Part shown: piece by piece, positions 1 through 12,200 of the stretch
Position numbering within the stretch: position 1 is the stretch's first letter
How the letters are laid out: every line of letters starts with the position of its first letter
Origin: Haliclystus octoradiatus
Taxonomy: Eukaryota > Cnidaria > Staurozoa > Stauromedusae > Haliclystidae
Reading direction: 5' to 3'
Assembly (NCBI GenBank): GCA_916610825.1
Contig: OU744446.1
Span: forward strand, 21,089,223-21,153,222
DNA: 64,000 nt
Translations under genes and position numbers: made by a program
Notes under the pieces: generated by a model
What the model was told of the DNA's origin: nothing
The model's input: only the letters and a program-made list of their open reading frames with translations
Databases searched by the model: none

Positions 1-2
1 AA

Positions 3-167
3 TGGAAAAATTATTTCTCCGTAATCAAATGGTTTGAAAATTTAAAAGACAAACACAAATTATCTTTTCTAGTTTTCGATATAGAAAATTTTTACCCTTC
101 TATATCCGAAAAACTCCTCAAAGAATCTATAAATTTTGCGAGAAACCTCACACAAATTTCCGAAATG
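3..167 (+). mobile_element. Partial reverse transcriptase of a Penelope-like or related non-LTR retroelement (fossil fragment)
   Basis: Frame 3 is open for 55 codons and includes FLVFDIENFYPSIS (D at codon 26, bases 78-80), which matches reverse transcriptase motif A with its first catalytic aspartate. It is preceded by SVIKWFENL and followed by EKLLKESINFAR and TQIS. This order (VI-WF, then FDI-FYPSIS, then LL-AI-FA, then T-IS) is what I recognise from Penelope-like reverse transcriptases common in invertebrate genomes; the family assignment is from memory, not a search. Only this short part is present: the window edge cuts the left side and the satellite replaces the rest. Base use (AT-rich, but without T-tract or dyad repeats) is unlike the array. 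It could belong to another non-LTR family. Confidence 0.65.
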
Positions 168-172
168 TCAAA
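164..172. other. Junction between retroelement fragment and satellite array
   Basis: Sequence up to about 165-167 is single-copy and reads as reverse transcriptase. From TGTCAAATTTGAATTCCC (166 onward) every base fits the satellite, starting near the end of the second T-rich box of a 59-bp monomer. The change is abrupt, with no target-site duplication or poly-A visible on this side. It may be where the satellite truncated or was inserted into the element, or an illegitimate recombination point. Confidence 0.75.
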
Positions 173-1120
173 TTTGAATTCCCATGGGAATTATAGGTTC
201 TCCCTTTGGTTTAGTCATTTTGAAATGTTTTTGTGAAATTCGAATGCCCATGGGAATTAGGCATAGTTTTTGGTCATTTCGAATTCCCATAAGAATTGGG
301 CATTGTTTTTTATCATTTTGGACTGGTTTTGTCAAATTTGAATTTCCCGAGGGAGTTAAGCATTGTTTTTGGTTATTTTGAACTGTATTTGTCAAATTCG
401 AATTCCCATGGGAATTAGGCATTGTTTTTGGTCATTTAGAATTCTCATGGGAATTAGGCATTGTTCTTTGTCATTTTCGACTGTTTTTGTCAAATTTGAA
501 TTCCCGAGGGAATTAAGCATTGTTTTTGGTCATTTTGAACTGTTTTTGTCAAATTCGAATTCCCGGGGGAATTAAGCATTGTTTTTAAATATTTTGAACT
601 GTATTTGTCAAATTCGAATCCCCATGGGAATTAGGCATTGTTTTTATGAAATTCGAATTCCCATGGTAATTATAGGTTCCCTTTGGTTTAGTCATTTTGA
701 AATGTTTTTGTGAAATTCGAATGCCCATGGGAATTAGGCATAGTTTTTAGTCATTTCGAATTCCCATAAGAATTGGGCATTGTTTTTTATCATTTTGGAC
801 TGGTTTTGTCAAATTTGAATTTCCCGAGGGAGTTAAGCATTGTTTTTGGTTATTTTGAACTGTATTTGTCAAATTCGAATTCCCATGGGAATTAGGCATT
901 GTTTTTGGTCATTTAGAATTCTCATGGGAATTAGGCATTGTTCTTTGTCATTTTGGACTGTTTTTGTCAAATTTGAATTCCCGAGGGAATTAAGCATTGT
1001 TTTTGGTCATTTTGAACTGTTTTTGTCAAATTCGAATCCCCATGGGAATTAGGGATTGTTTTTATGAAATTCGAATTCCCATGGTAATTAGGCATTTCTT
1101 TTCGGTCATTTCGAATTCCA
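168..1120. repeat. Array edge with a 477-bp tandem duplication
   Basis: Bases from about 168 to 650 recur from about 655 at an offset of 477-479. Both copies hold a 64-bp-type monomer (ATAGGTTC..CCTTTGG), a CATAAGAATTGGGC monomer and a run of type B monomers. The first copy has two extra bases in the TTCTCCC stretch and one extra 59-bp unit near its end. Copies carry more differences than duplications further right, as expected for an old array edge. Confidence 0.8.
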
Positions 1121-2255
1121 TGAAAATTAGGCATTGTTCTTTATCATTTTGGACTATTTTTGTCAAATTTGAATTCCCGAGGGAATTAAACATTGTTTTT
1201 GGTCATTTTGAACTGTATTTATCAAATTAGAATTCCCATGGGAATTAGGCATTGTTTTTGAACATTTCGGACTGTTTTTCTAAAATTTAAATTCCCATGG
1301 GAATTAGGCATTGTTCTTTTTCATTTTGAACTGTTTTTGTCAAATTCGAATTCCCATGAGAAATAGAAATTTCTCTTTGTCATTTTGAACTGTATTTGTC
1401 AAATTTGAAATCCCATGGGAATTAGGCTTTGGTTTAGTCATTTTGAAATGTTTTTGTGAAATTCGAATGCCCATGGGAATTAGGCATAGTTTTTGGTCAT
1501 TTCGAATTCCCATAAGAATTGGGCATTGTTTTTTATCATTTTGGACTGTTTTTGTCAAATTTGAATTTCCCGAGGGAATTAAGCATTGTTTTTGGTTATT
1601 GTGAACTGTATTTGTCAAATTCGAATTCCCATGGGAATTAGGCATTGTTTTTGTTCATTTCGAATTCCCATGGGAATTAGGCATTGTTTTTGGTCATTTC
1701 GAATTCCTATGGGAATCAGGCATTTTTTTGGTCCTTTCGAATATACATGAGAAATAGGCATTCTTTGTGGTAATTTCGGACTGTTTTTGTCAATTTTGAA
1801 TTGCCATGGGAAATAGGCATGGTTCTTGGTCATTTGGAATTTTCATGGGATTTAGGCTTTGATTTAGTCATTTTGAAATGCATTTATGAAATTCGAATTC
1901 CTATGAGAATTAGGCATTGTTCTTGGTCATTTGGAATTCCCATGGGAATTAGGCATTGTTCTTTGTCATTTTGAACTGTTTTTTTCAAATTAGAATTCCT
2001 ATGAGAAATAGAAATTTCTCTTTGTTATTTTGAACGGTATTTGTCAAATTTGAATTCCCATGGGAATTAGGCTTTGGTTTAGTCATTTTGAAATGTTTTT
2101 GTGAAATTCGAATGCCCATGGGAATTAGCCATTGTTTTTGATCATTTCGAATTATCATGGGAATTAGGCATTGTTCTTTGTCATTTTGGACTGTTTTCGT
2201 CAAATTCGAATTCCCATGTCAAATCGAAATTTCTCTTTGTAATTTTGAACTGTAT
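1121..2255. repeat. Diverged monomers without clear higher-order repeat
   Basis: This stretch keeps the dyad and T-rich boxes, but many dyads are damaged (for example CGAATATACATGAGAAATAGG near 1,738 and TTGCCATGGGAAATAGG near 1,801) and unit types follow no regular order. I found no long internal duplication apart from its right part (from ~2,131), which starts the 3.56-kb repeat described separately. No gene or other element is visible. Confidence 0.7.
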
Positions 2256-4440
2256 TTGTCAAATTTGAATTCCCATGGGAATTATGCTTTGATTTGGTCA
2301 TTTTGAAATGGTTTTGTGAAATTTGAATTCCCATGGGAATTAGGCATTGTTCTTTGTCATTTTGAACTGTATTCGTCAAATTCGAATTCCCATGTGAAAT
2401 AGAAATTTCTCTTTGTAATTTTGAACTGCATTTGTCAAATTTGAATTCACATGGGAATTATAGGTTCCCTTTGGTTTAGTCATTTTGAAATGTTTTTGTG
2501 AAATTCGAATGCCCATGGGAATAGGGCATAGTTTTTGGTCATTTCGAATTCCCATAAGAATTGGGCATTGTTTTTTATCATTTTGGGCTATTTTTGTCAA
2601 ATTTCAATTTCCCGAGGGAATTAAGCATTGTTTTTGGTTATTTTGAAGGTATTTGTCAAATTCGAATTCCCATGGGAATTAGGCATAGTTTTTGGTCATT
2701 TCGAATTCCATGGGAATTAGGCATTGTTCTTTATCATTTTGGACTGTTTTTGTCAAATTTGAATTCCCGAGGGAATTAAACATTGTTTTTGGTTATTTTG
2801 AACTGTATTTATCAAATTAGAATTCCCATGGGAATTAGGCATTGTTTTTGGTCATTTCGGACTGTTTTTGTCAAATTTGAATTCCCATGGGAATTAGGCA
2901 TTGTTCTTTTTCATTTTGAACTGTTTTTGACAAATTCGAATTGCCATGAGAAATAGAAATTTTTCTTTGTCATTTTGAACTGTATTTGTCAAATTTGAAA
3001 TCCCATCGAAATTAGGCTTTGATTTAGTCATTTTGAACTGTTTTTGTGAAATTCGAATTCCAATGGTAATCAGGCATTGTTTTTGCTCATTTCCAATTCC
3101 AATTAGAATTAGGCATTGTTTTTGGTCATTTCGGACTGTTTTTGTCAAATTTGAATTCCCATGGGAATTAGGCATTGTTCTTGGTCATCTGGAATTCCCA
3201 TGGGAATTAGGCTTTGGTTTAGTCATTTTGAAATGTTTTTGTTAAATTTGAATGCCCATGGGAATTAGGCATAGTTTTTGGTCATTTCGAATTCCCATAA
3301 GAATTGGGCATTGTTTGTTATCATTTTGGACTGTTTTTGTCAAATTTGAATTTCCCAAGGGAATTAAGCATTGTTTTTGGTTATTGTGAACTGTATTTGT
3401 CAAATTCGAATTCCCATGGGAATTAGGCATTGTTTTTGGTCATTTCGTATTCCAATGAGAATAAGGCATTGTTTTTGGTTATTTTGGACTGTATTTGTCA
3501 AATTTGAATTCCCATGGGAATTAGGCTTTGGTTTAGTCATTTTGAAATGTTTTTGTGAAATTCGAATGCCCATGGGAATTAGGCATAATTTTTGGTCATT
3601 TCGAATTCCCATAAGAATTGGGCATTGTTTTTTATCATTTTGAACTGTTTTTGTCAAATTCGAATTCCCGAGGGAATTAAGAATTGTTTTAATTATTTCG
3701 AACTGTATTTATCAAATTAGAATTCCTATGGGAATTAGGCATTGTTTTTTGTCATTTTGGACTGTTTTGTTCAAACTCGAATTCCCGAGGGAATTAAGAA
3801 TTGCTTTTAATTATTTTGAACTGTATTTGTCAAATTCGAATTCCCATTGGAATTAGGCATTGTTTTTGATCATTTCGTATTCCAATGAGAATAAGGCATT
3901 TTTTTTGGTTATTTTGGACTGTATTTGTCAAATTTGAATTCCCATGGGAATTATAGGTTCCCTTTGGTTTAGTCATTTTGAAATGTTTTTGTGAAATTCG
4001 AATTCCCATTGGAATTAGGCATTGTTTTTGATCATTTCGTATTCCCATGAGAATAAGGCATTGTTTTTGGTTATTTTGGACTGTATTTGTCAAATTTGAA
4101 TTACCATGGGAATTATAGGTTCCCTTTGGTTTAGTAATTTTGAAATGTTTTCGTGAAATTCGAATGCCCAAAGGAATTAGGCATAGTTTTTGGTCATTTC
4201 GAATTCCCATAAGAATTGGGCATTGTTTTTTATCATTTTGGACTGTTTTTGTCAAATTTCAATTTCCCGAGGGAATTAAGCATTGTTTTTGGTTATTTTG
4301 AAGTGTATTTGTCAAATTCGAATTCGCATAGGAATTAGGCATTGTTTTTGGTCATTTCGAATTCTCATGGAAATTAGGCATTGTTCTTTGTCATTTTGGA
4401 CTGTTTTTGTCAAATTTGAATTCCCGAGGGAATTAAGCAT
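2131..4440. repeat. 3,563-bp-offset direct repeat, copy 1
   Basis: This 2.3-kb stretch recurs at 5,693-8,003 at an offset of 3,562-3,563 bp. Landmarks matching in both: GAATTATCATGGG (2,150 and 5,712), the CATGTGAAATAG monomer, a pair of CATCGAAATTAGGC and CCAATTAGAATTAGGC monomers, and a trio with GTATTCCAATGAG. The match ends near 4,440, where copy 1 goes straight into TTTTTAATTATTATGAAC while copy 2 has an extra 59-bp type B unit. Confidence 0.75.
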
Positions 4441-5692
4441 TGTTTTTAATTATTATGAACTTTATTTGTCAAATTTGAATTCCCATGGGAAATAGAAATT
4501 TCTCTTTGTAATTTTGAACTGTATTTGTCAAATTTGAATACTCATGGGAATTAGGCTTTGATTTAGTCATTTTGAACTGGTTTTGTGAAATTCGAATTCC
4601 CATGGGAATCAGGCATTGTTTTTTATCATTTTGGACTGTTTTTGTCAAATTTCAATTTCCCGAGGGAATTAAGCATTGTTTTTGGTTATTTTGAAGTGTA
4701 TTTGTCAAATTCGAATTCCCATGGGAATTAGGCATAGTTTTTGGTCATTTCGAATTCCATGGGAATTATGCATTGTTCTTTATCATTTTGGACTGTTTTT
4801 GTCAAATTTGAATTCCCGAGGGAATTAAACATTGTTTTTGGTCATTTTGAACTGTATTTATCAAAATTAGATTTCCCATGGGAATTAGGCATTGTTTTTG
4901 GTCATTTCGGAAAGTTTTTGTCAAATTTGAAGTCCCGAGGGAATTAAGCATTGCTTTTAATTATTTTGAACTGTAATTGTCAAATTCGAATTCTCATTGG
5001 AATTAGGCATTGTTTTTGGTCATTTCTTATTCCAATGAGAATATGGCATTGTTTTTGGTTATTTTGAAGCGTATTTGTCAATTTCGAATTCGCATAGGAA
5101 TTAGGCATTGTTTTTGGTCATTTCGAATTCCCATGGAAATTAGGCATTGTTCTTTGTCATTTTGGACTGTTTTTGTCAAATTTGAATTCCCGAGGGAATT
5201 AAGCATTGTTTTTGGTCATTTTGAACTGTTTTTGTCAAATTCGAATTCCCGAGGGAATTAAGCATTGTTTTTAATTATTATGAACTTTATTTGTCAAATT
5301 TGAATTCCCATGGGAAATAGAAATTTCTCTTTGTAATTTTGAACTGTATTTGTCAAATTTGAATACTCATGGGAATTAGGCTTTGATTTAGTCATTTTGA
5401 ACTGGTTTTGTGAAGTTCGAATTCCCATGGGAATCAGGCATTGTTTTTGGTCATTTCGGAAAGTTTTTGTCAAATTTGAAGTCCCGAGGGAATTAAGCGT
5501 TGCTTTTAATTATTTTGAACTGTAATTGTCAAATTCGAATTCCCATTGGAAATTAGCCATTATTGGTCATTTCGAATTCCCTTGGTAATTAGGCATCGTT
5601 CTTTGTCATTTTGGACTGTTTTTGTAAAATTTGAATTCCCGAGGGAAATAGGCATTGTGTTTGGTCATTTCGAATTCCCATGGGAATTAGGC

Positions 5693-8003
5693 TTTGTTTT
5701 TGATCATTTCGAATTATCATGGGAATTAGGCATTGTTCTTTGTCATTTTGGACTGTTTTTGTCAAATTCGAATTCCCATGTCAAATAGAAATTTCTCTTT
5801 GTAATTTTGAACTGTATTTGTCAAATTTGAATTCCCATGGGAATTAGGCTTTGATTTGGTCATTTTGAAATGGTTTTGTGAAATTTGAATTCCCATGGGA
5901 ATTAGGCATTGTTCTTTGCCATTTTGAACTGTATTCGTCAAATTCGAATTCCCATGTGAAATAGAAATTTCTCTTTGTAATTTTGAACTGCATTTGTCAA
6001 ATTTGAATTCACATGGGAATTATAGGTTCCCTTTGGTTTAGTCATTTTGAAATGTTTTTGTGAAATTCGAATGCCCATGGAAATAGGGCATAGGTTTTGG
6101 TCATTTCGAATTCCCATAAGAATTGGGCATTGTTTTTTATCATTTTGGACTATTTTTGTCAAATTTCAATTTCCCAAGGGAATAAAGCATTGTTTTTGGT
6201 TATTTTGAAGTGTATTTGTCAAATTCGAATTCCCATGGGAATTAGGCATAGTTTTTGGTCATTTCGAATTCCATGGGAATTAGGCATTGTTCTTTATCAT
6301 TTTGGACTGTTTTTGTCAAATTTGAATTCCCGAGGGAATTAAACATTGTTTTTGGTCATTTTGAACTGTATTTATCAAATTAGAATTCCCATGGGAATTA
6401 GGCATTGTTTTTGGTCATTTCGGACTGTTTTTGTCAAATTTGAATTCCCATGGGAATTAGGCATTGTTCTTTTTCATTTTGAACTGTTTTTGTCAAATTC
6501 GAATTCCCATGAGAAATAGAAATTTTTCTTTGTCATTTTGAACTGTATTTGTCAAATTTGAAATCCCATCGAAATTAGGCTTTGATTTAGTCATTTTGAA
6601 CTGTTTTTGTGAAATTCGAATTCCCATGGTAATCAGGCATTGTTTTTGCTCATTTCCAATTCCAATTAGAATTAGGCATTGTTTTTGGTCATTTCGGACT
6701 GTTTTTGTCAAATTTGAATTCCCATGGGAATTAGGCATTGTTCTTGGTCATCTGGAATTCCCATGGGAATTAGGCTTTGGTTTAGTCATTTTGAAATGTT
6801 TTTGTGAAATTTGAATGCCCATGGGAATTAGGCATAGTTTTTGGTCATTTTGAATTCCCATAAGAATTGGGCATTGTTTGTTATCATTTTGGACTGTTTT
6901 TGTCAAATTTGAATTTCCCAAGAGAATTAAGCATTGTTTTTGGTTATTGTGAACTGTGTTTGTCAAATTCGAATTCCCATGGGAATTAGGCATTGTTTTT
7001 GGTCATTTCGTATTCCAATGAGAATAAGGCATTGTTTTTGGTTATTTTGGACTGTATTTGTCAAATTTGAATTCCCATGGGAATTAGGCTTTGGTTTAGT
7101 CATTTTGAAATGTTTTTGTGAAATTCGAATGCCCATGGGAATTAGGCATAGTTTTTGGTCATTTCGAATTCCCATAAGAATTGGGCATTGTTTTTTATCA
7201 TTTTGAACTGTTTTTGTCAAATTCGAGTTCCCGAGGGAATTAAGAATTGTTTTAATTATTTCGAACTGTATTTATCAAATTAGAATTCCTATGGGAATTA
7301 GGCATTGTTTTTTGTCATTTTGGACTGTTTTTGTCAAACTCGAATTCCCGAGGGAATTAAGAATTGCTTTTAATTATTTTGAACTGTATTTGTCAAATTC
7401 GAATTCCCATTGGAATTAGGCATTCTTTTTGATCATTTCGTATTCCAATGAGAATAAGGCATTGTTTTTGGTTATTTTGGACTGTATTTGTCAAATTTGA
7501 ATTCCCATGGGAATTATAGGTTCCCTTTGGTTTAGTCATTTTGAAATGTTTTTGTGAAATTCGAATTCCCATTGGAATTAGGCATTGTTTTTGATCATTT
7601 CGTATTCCCATGAGAATAAGGCATTGTTTTTGGTTATTTTGGACTGTATTTGTCAAATTTGAATTACCATGGGAATTATAGGTTCCCTTTGGTTTAGTAA
7701 TTTTGAAATGTTTTTGTGAAACTCGAATGCCCAAAGGAATTAGGCATAGTTTTTGGTCATTTCGAATTCCCATAAGAATTGGGCATTGTTTTTTATCATT
7801 TTGGACTGTTTTTGTCAAATTTCAATTTCCCGAGGGAATTAAGCATTGTTTTTGGTTATTTTGAAGTGTATTTGTCAAATTCGAATTCGCATATGAATTA
7901 GGCATTGTTTTTGGTCATTTCGAATTCCCATGGAAATTAGGCATTGTTCTTTGTCATTTTGGACTGTTTTTGTCAAATTTGAATTCCCGAGGGAATTAAG
8001 CAT
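5693..8003. repeat. 3,563-bp-offset direct repeat, copy 2
   Basis: Second copy of the 2.3-kb stretch at 2,131-4,440, with scattered single-base differences (for example CATGGAAATAGGGC at ~6,074 against CATGGGAATAGGGC at ~2,515). It lies inside the larger 16.4-kb block, so two scales of duplication overlap here. It is repeated a third time, at an offset of 14,808, in the second macro-copy. Confidence 0.75.
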
Positions 8004-9210
8004 TGTTTTTGGTCATTTTGAACTGTTTTTGTCAAATTCGAATTCCCGAGGGAATTAAGCATTGTTTTTAATTATTATGAACTTTATTTGTCAAATTTGA
8101 ATTCCCATGGGAAATAGAAATTTCTCTTTGTGATTTTGAACTGTATTTGTCAAATTTGAATACTCATGGGAATAAGGCTTTGATTTAGTCATTTTGAACT
8201 GGTTTTGTGAAATTCGAATTCCCATGGGAATCAGGCATTGTTTTTGGTCATTTCGGAAAGTTTTTGTCAAATTTGAAGTCCCGAGGGAATTAAGAATTGC
8301 TTTTAATTATTTTGAACTGTATTTGTCAAATTCGAATTCCCATTGGAATTAGGCATTGTTTTTGATCATTTCGTATTCCAATGAGAATAAGGCATTGTTT
8401 TTGGTTATTTTGGACTGTATTTGTCAAATTTGAATTCCCATGGGAATTATAGGTTCCCTTTGGTTTAGTCATTTTGAAATGTTTTTGTGAAATTCGAATT
8501 CCCATTGGAATTAGGCATTGTTTTTGATCATTTCGTATTCCCATGAAAATAAGGCATTGTTTTTGGTTATTTTGGACTGTATTTGTCAAATTTGAATTAC
8601 CATGGGAATTATAGGTTCCCTTTGGTTTAGTAATTTTGAAATGTTTTTGTGAAACTCGAATGCCCAAAGGAATTAGGCATAGTTTTTGGTCATTTCGAAT
8701 TCCCATAAGAATTGGGCATTGTTTTTTATCATTTTGGACTGTTTTTGTCAAATTTCAATTTCCCGAGGGAATTAAGCATTGTTTTTGGTTATTTTGAAGT
8801 GTATTTGTCAAATTCGAATTCGCATATGAATTAGGCATTGTTTTTGGTCATTTCGAATTCCCATGGAAATTAGGCATTGTTCTTTGTCATTTTGGACTGT
8901 TTTTGTCAAATTTGAATCCCGAGGGAATTAAGCATTGTTTTTGGTCATTTTGAACTGTTTTTGTCAAATTCGAATTCCCGAGGGAATTAAGCATTGTTTT
9001 TAATTATTATGAACTTTATTTGTCAAATTTGAATTCCCATGGGAAATAGAAATTTCTCTTTGTGATTTTGAACTGTATTTGTCAAATTTGAATACTCATG
9101 GGAATAAGGCTTTGATTTAGTCATTTTGAACTGGTTTTGTGAAATTCGAATTCCCATGGGAATCAGGCATTGTTTTTGGTCATTTCGGAAAGTTTTTGTC
9201 AAATTTGAAG
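7345..9210. repeat. Tandem duplication of 932/933 bp
   Basis: Bases ~7,345-8,277 are repeated at ~8,278-9,210. Landmarks such as the AAACTCGAATGCCCAAAGG monomer (7,719 and 8,652) and AATTCGCATATGAATTAGG (7,883 and 8,816) are 933 bp apart. The second copy has lost one base near 8,917 (GAATCCCGAGG). The equivalent part of macro-copy 2 (near 22,200-23,100) has this segment once, so the duplication arose, or was lost, after the macro-copies split. Confidence 0.85.
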
Positions 9211-12200
9211 TCCCGAGGGAATTAAGCATTGCTTTTAATTATTTTGAACTGTAATTGTCAAATTCGAATTCCCATTGGAATTAGGCATTGTTTTTGGTCA
9301 TTTCTTATTCCCATGAGAATAAGGCATTGTTTTTGGTTATTTTGGACGGTTTTGGTCAAATTAGAATTCCCATGGAAATTAGCCATTATTGGTCATTTCG
9401 AATTCCCTTGGTAATTAGGCATCGTTCTTTGTCATTTTGGACTGTTTTTGTAAAATTTGAATTCCCGAGGGAATTAAGCATTGTGTTTGGTCATTTCGAA
9501 TTCCCATGGGAATTAGGCTTTGTTTTTGATCATTTGGAATTCCTATGGGAATTAGGCATTGTTGTTTTTCATTTCGAACTGTTTTTGTCAAATTCAAATT
9601 CCCATGAGAAATAGAAATTTCTCTTTGTCATTTTGAACTGTATTTGTCAAATTTGAAATCCAATCGGAATTAGGCTTTGATTTGATCATTTTGAACTGTT
9701 TTTGTGAAATTCGATTTCCCATGGGAATTAGGCATTGTTTTTGGTCATTTCAAATTCCAATGGGAATCAGGCATTGTTTTTGATCATTTGGAATTCCTAT
9801 GGGAATTAGGCATTGTTGTTTTTCATTTTGAACTGATTTTGTCAAATTCGAATTCACATGAGAAATAGAAATTTCTCTTTGTCATTTTGAACTGTATTTG
9901 TCAAATTTGAAATCCCATCGGAATAAGGCTTCGATTTAGTCATTTTGAACTGTTTTTGTGAAATTCGAATTCCCATGGGAATCAGGCATTGTTTTTGCTC
10001 ATTTCGAACTCCTATTAGAATTAGGCATTGTTTTTGGTCATCTCGGACTGTTTTTGTCAAAATTGAATTCCCATTGGAATTAGGCATTGTTCTTGGTCAT
10101 CTGGAATTCCCATGGGAATTAGGCTTTGGTTTAGTCATTTTGAAATGTTTTTGTGAAATTTGAATGCCCATGGGAATTAGGCATAGTTTTTGGTCATTTC
10201 GAATTCCCATGGAAATTAGGCATTGTTCTTTGTCATTTTGGACTGTTTTTGTCAAATTTGAATTCCCGAGGGAATTAAGCATTGTTTTTGGTCATTTTGA
10301 ACATTTTTTGTGAAATTCGAATTCCCATGAGAATCAGGCATTGTTTTTGCTCATTTCGAATTCCAATTAGAATTAGGCATTGTTTTTGGTCATCTCGGAC
10401 TGTTTTTGTCAAAATTGAATTCCCATGGGAATTAGGCATTGTTCTTGGTCATCTGGAATTCCCATGGGAATTAGGCTTTGGTTTAGTCATTTTGAAATGT
10501 TTTTGTGAAATTCGAATGCCCATGGTAATTAGGCATAGTTTTTGGTCATTTCGAATTCCCATAAGAATTGGGCATTGTTTTTTATCATTTTGGACTGTTT
10601 TGTCAAATTTCAATTTCCCGAGGGAATTAAGCATTGTTTTTGGTTATCTTGAAGTGTATTTGTCAAATTCGAATTCCCATGGGAATTAGGCATTGTTTTT
10701 GGTCATTTCGAATTCCCATGGAAATTAGGCATTGTTCTTTGTCATTTTGGACTGTTTTTGTCAAATTTGAATTCCCGAGGGAATTAAGCATTGTTTTTGG
10801 TCATTTTGAACTGTTTTTGTCAAATTCGAATTCCCGAGGGAATTAAGCATTGTTTTTAATTATTTTGAACTGTATTTATCAAATTAGAATTCCTATGGGA
10901 ATTAGGCATTGTTTTTTGTCATTTTGGACTGTTTTTGTCAAATTTGAATTCCCGAGGGAATTAAGCATTGTTTTTGGTCATTTTGAACTGTTTTTGTCAA
11001 ATTCGAATTCCCGAGGGAATTAAGCATTGTTTTTAATTAATCTGAACTTTATTTGTCAAATTTGAATTCCCATGGGAAATAGAAATTTCTCTTTGTAATT
11101 TTGAACTGTATTTGTCAAATTTGAATACTCATGGGAATTAGGCTTTGATTTAGTCATTTTGAATTGGTTTTGTGAAATTCGAAATCCCATGGGAATCAGG
11201 CATTGTTTTTGGTCATTTTGGAAAGTTTTTGTCAAATTTGAAGTCCCGAGGGAATTAAGCATTGCTTTTAATTATTTTGAACTGTAATTGTCAAATTCGA
11301 ATTCCCATTGGAATTAGGCATTGTTTTTGGTCATTTCTTATTCCCATGAGAATAAGGCATTGTTTTTGGTCATCTCGGACTGTTTTTGTCAAAATTGAAT
11401 TCCCAAGGGAATTAGGCATTGTTCTTGGTCATCTGGAATTCCCATGGGAATTAGGCTTTGGTTTAGTCATTTTGAAATGTTTTTGTGAAATTCGAATGCC
11501 CATGGGAGTTAGGCATAGTTTTTGGTCATTTCGAATTCCCATAAGAATTAGGCATTGTTCTTTGTCATTTTGGACTGTTTTTGTCAAATTTGAATTCCCG
11601 AGGGAATTAAGCATTGTTTTTGGTCATTTTGAACTGTTTTTGTCAAATTCGAATTCCAGAGGGAATTAAGCATTGTTTTTAATTTTTTTGATCTGTATTT
11701 ATCAAATTACAATTCCTATGGGAATTAGGCATTGTTTTTTGTCATTTTGGACTGTTTTTGTCAGACTCGAATTCCCGAAGGATTTAAGCATTGCTTTTAA
11801 TTATTTTGAACTGTATTTGTCAAATTCGAATTCCCATTGGAATTAGGCATTGTTTTTGGTCATTTCGTATTCCCATGAGAATAAGGCATTGTTTTTGGTT
11901 ATTTTGGACTGTATTTGTCAAATTTGAATTCCCATGGGAATTATAGGTTCCCTTTGGTTTAGTCATTTTGAAATTTTGAGAAATTCGAATGCCCAAAGGA
12001 ATTAGGCATAGTTTTTGGTCATTTCGAATTCCCATAAGAATTGGGCATTGTTTTTTATCATTTTGGACTGTTTTTGTCAAATTTCAATTTCCCGAGGGAA
12101 TTAAGCATTGTTTTTGGATATTTTGAAGTGTATTTGTCAAATTCGAATTCCCATGGGAATTAGGCATTGTTTTTGGTCATTTCGAATTCCCATGGAAATT

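Noticed and set aside
164-240. Retroelement coding region continuing into the array
   Set aside because: From about 166 the sequence is satellite and any further open frame is chance reading of a monomer.
3830-4255. Open frame of 141 codons on the - strand, with similar ones at 7,393-7,818, 8,326-8,751 and 22,201-22,626
   Set aside because: It is satellite read through three or more units. The frame shifts with every 59-, 39- or 64-bp unit, peptides are just translated dyads (NSHGN, IPMGI), and comparable frames occur on both strands everywhere.
10282-10689. Open frames of 135 codons on the + strand, repeated at 13,107, 24,158, 27,141, 36,126 and 39,168
   Set aside because: They recur because the underlying DNA is duplicated. 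They start at TTG or at random ATG codons, contain no recognisable domain, and indels between copies break the frame without regard to codons.
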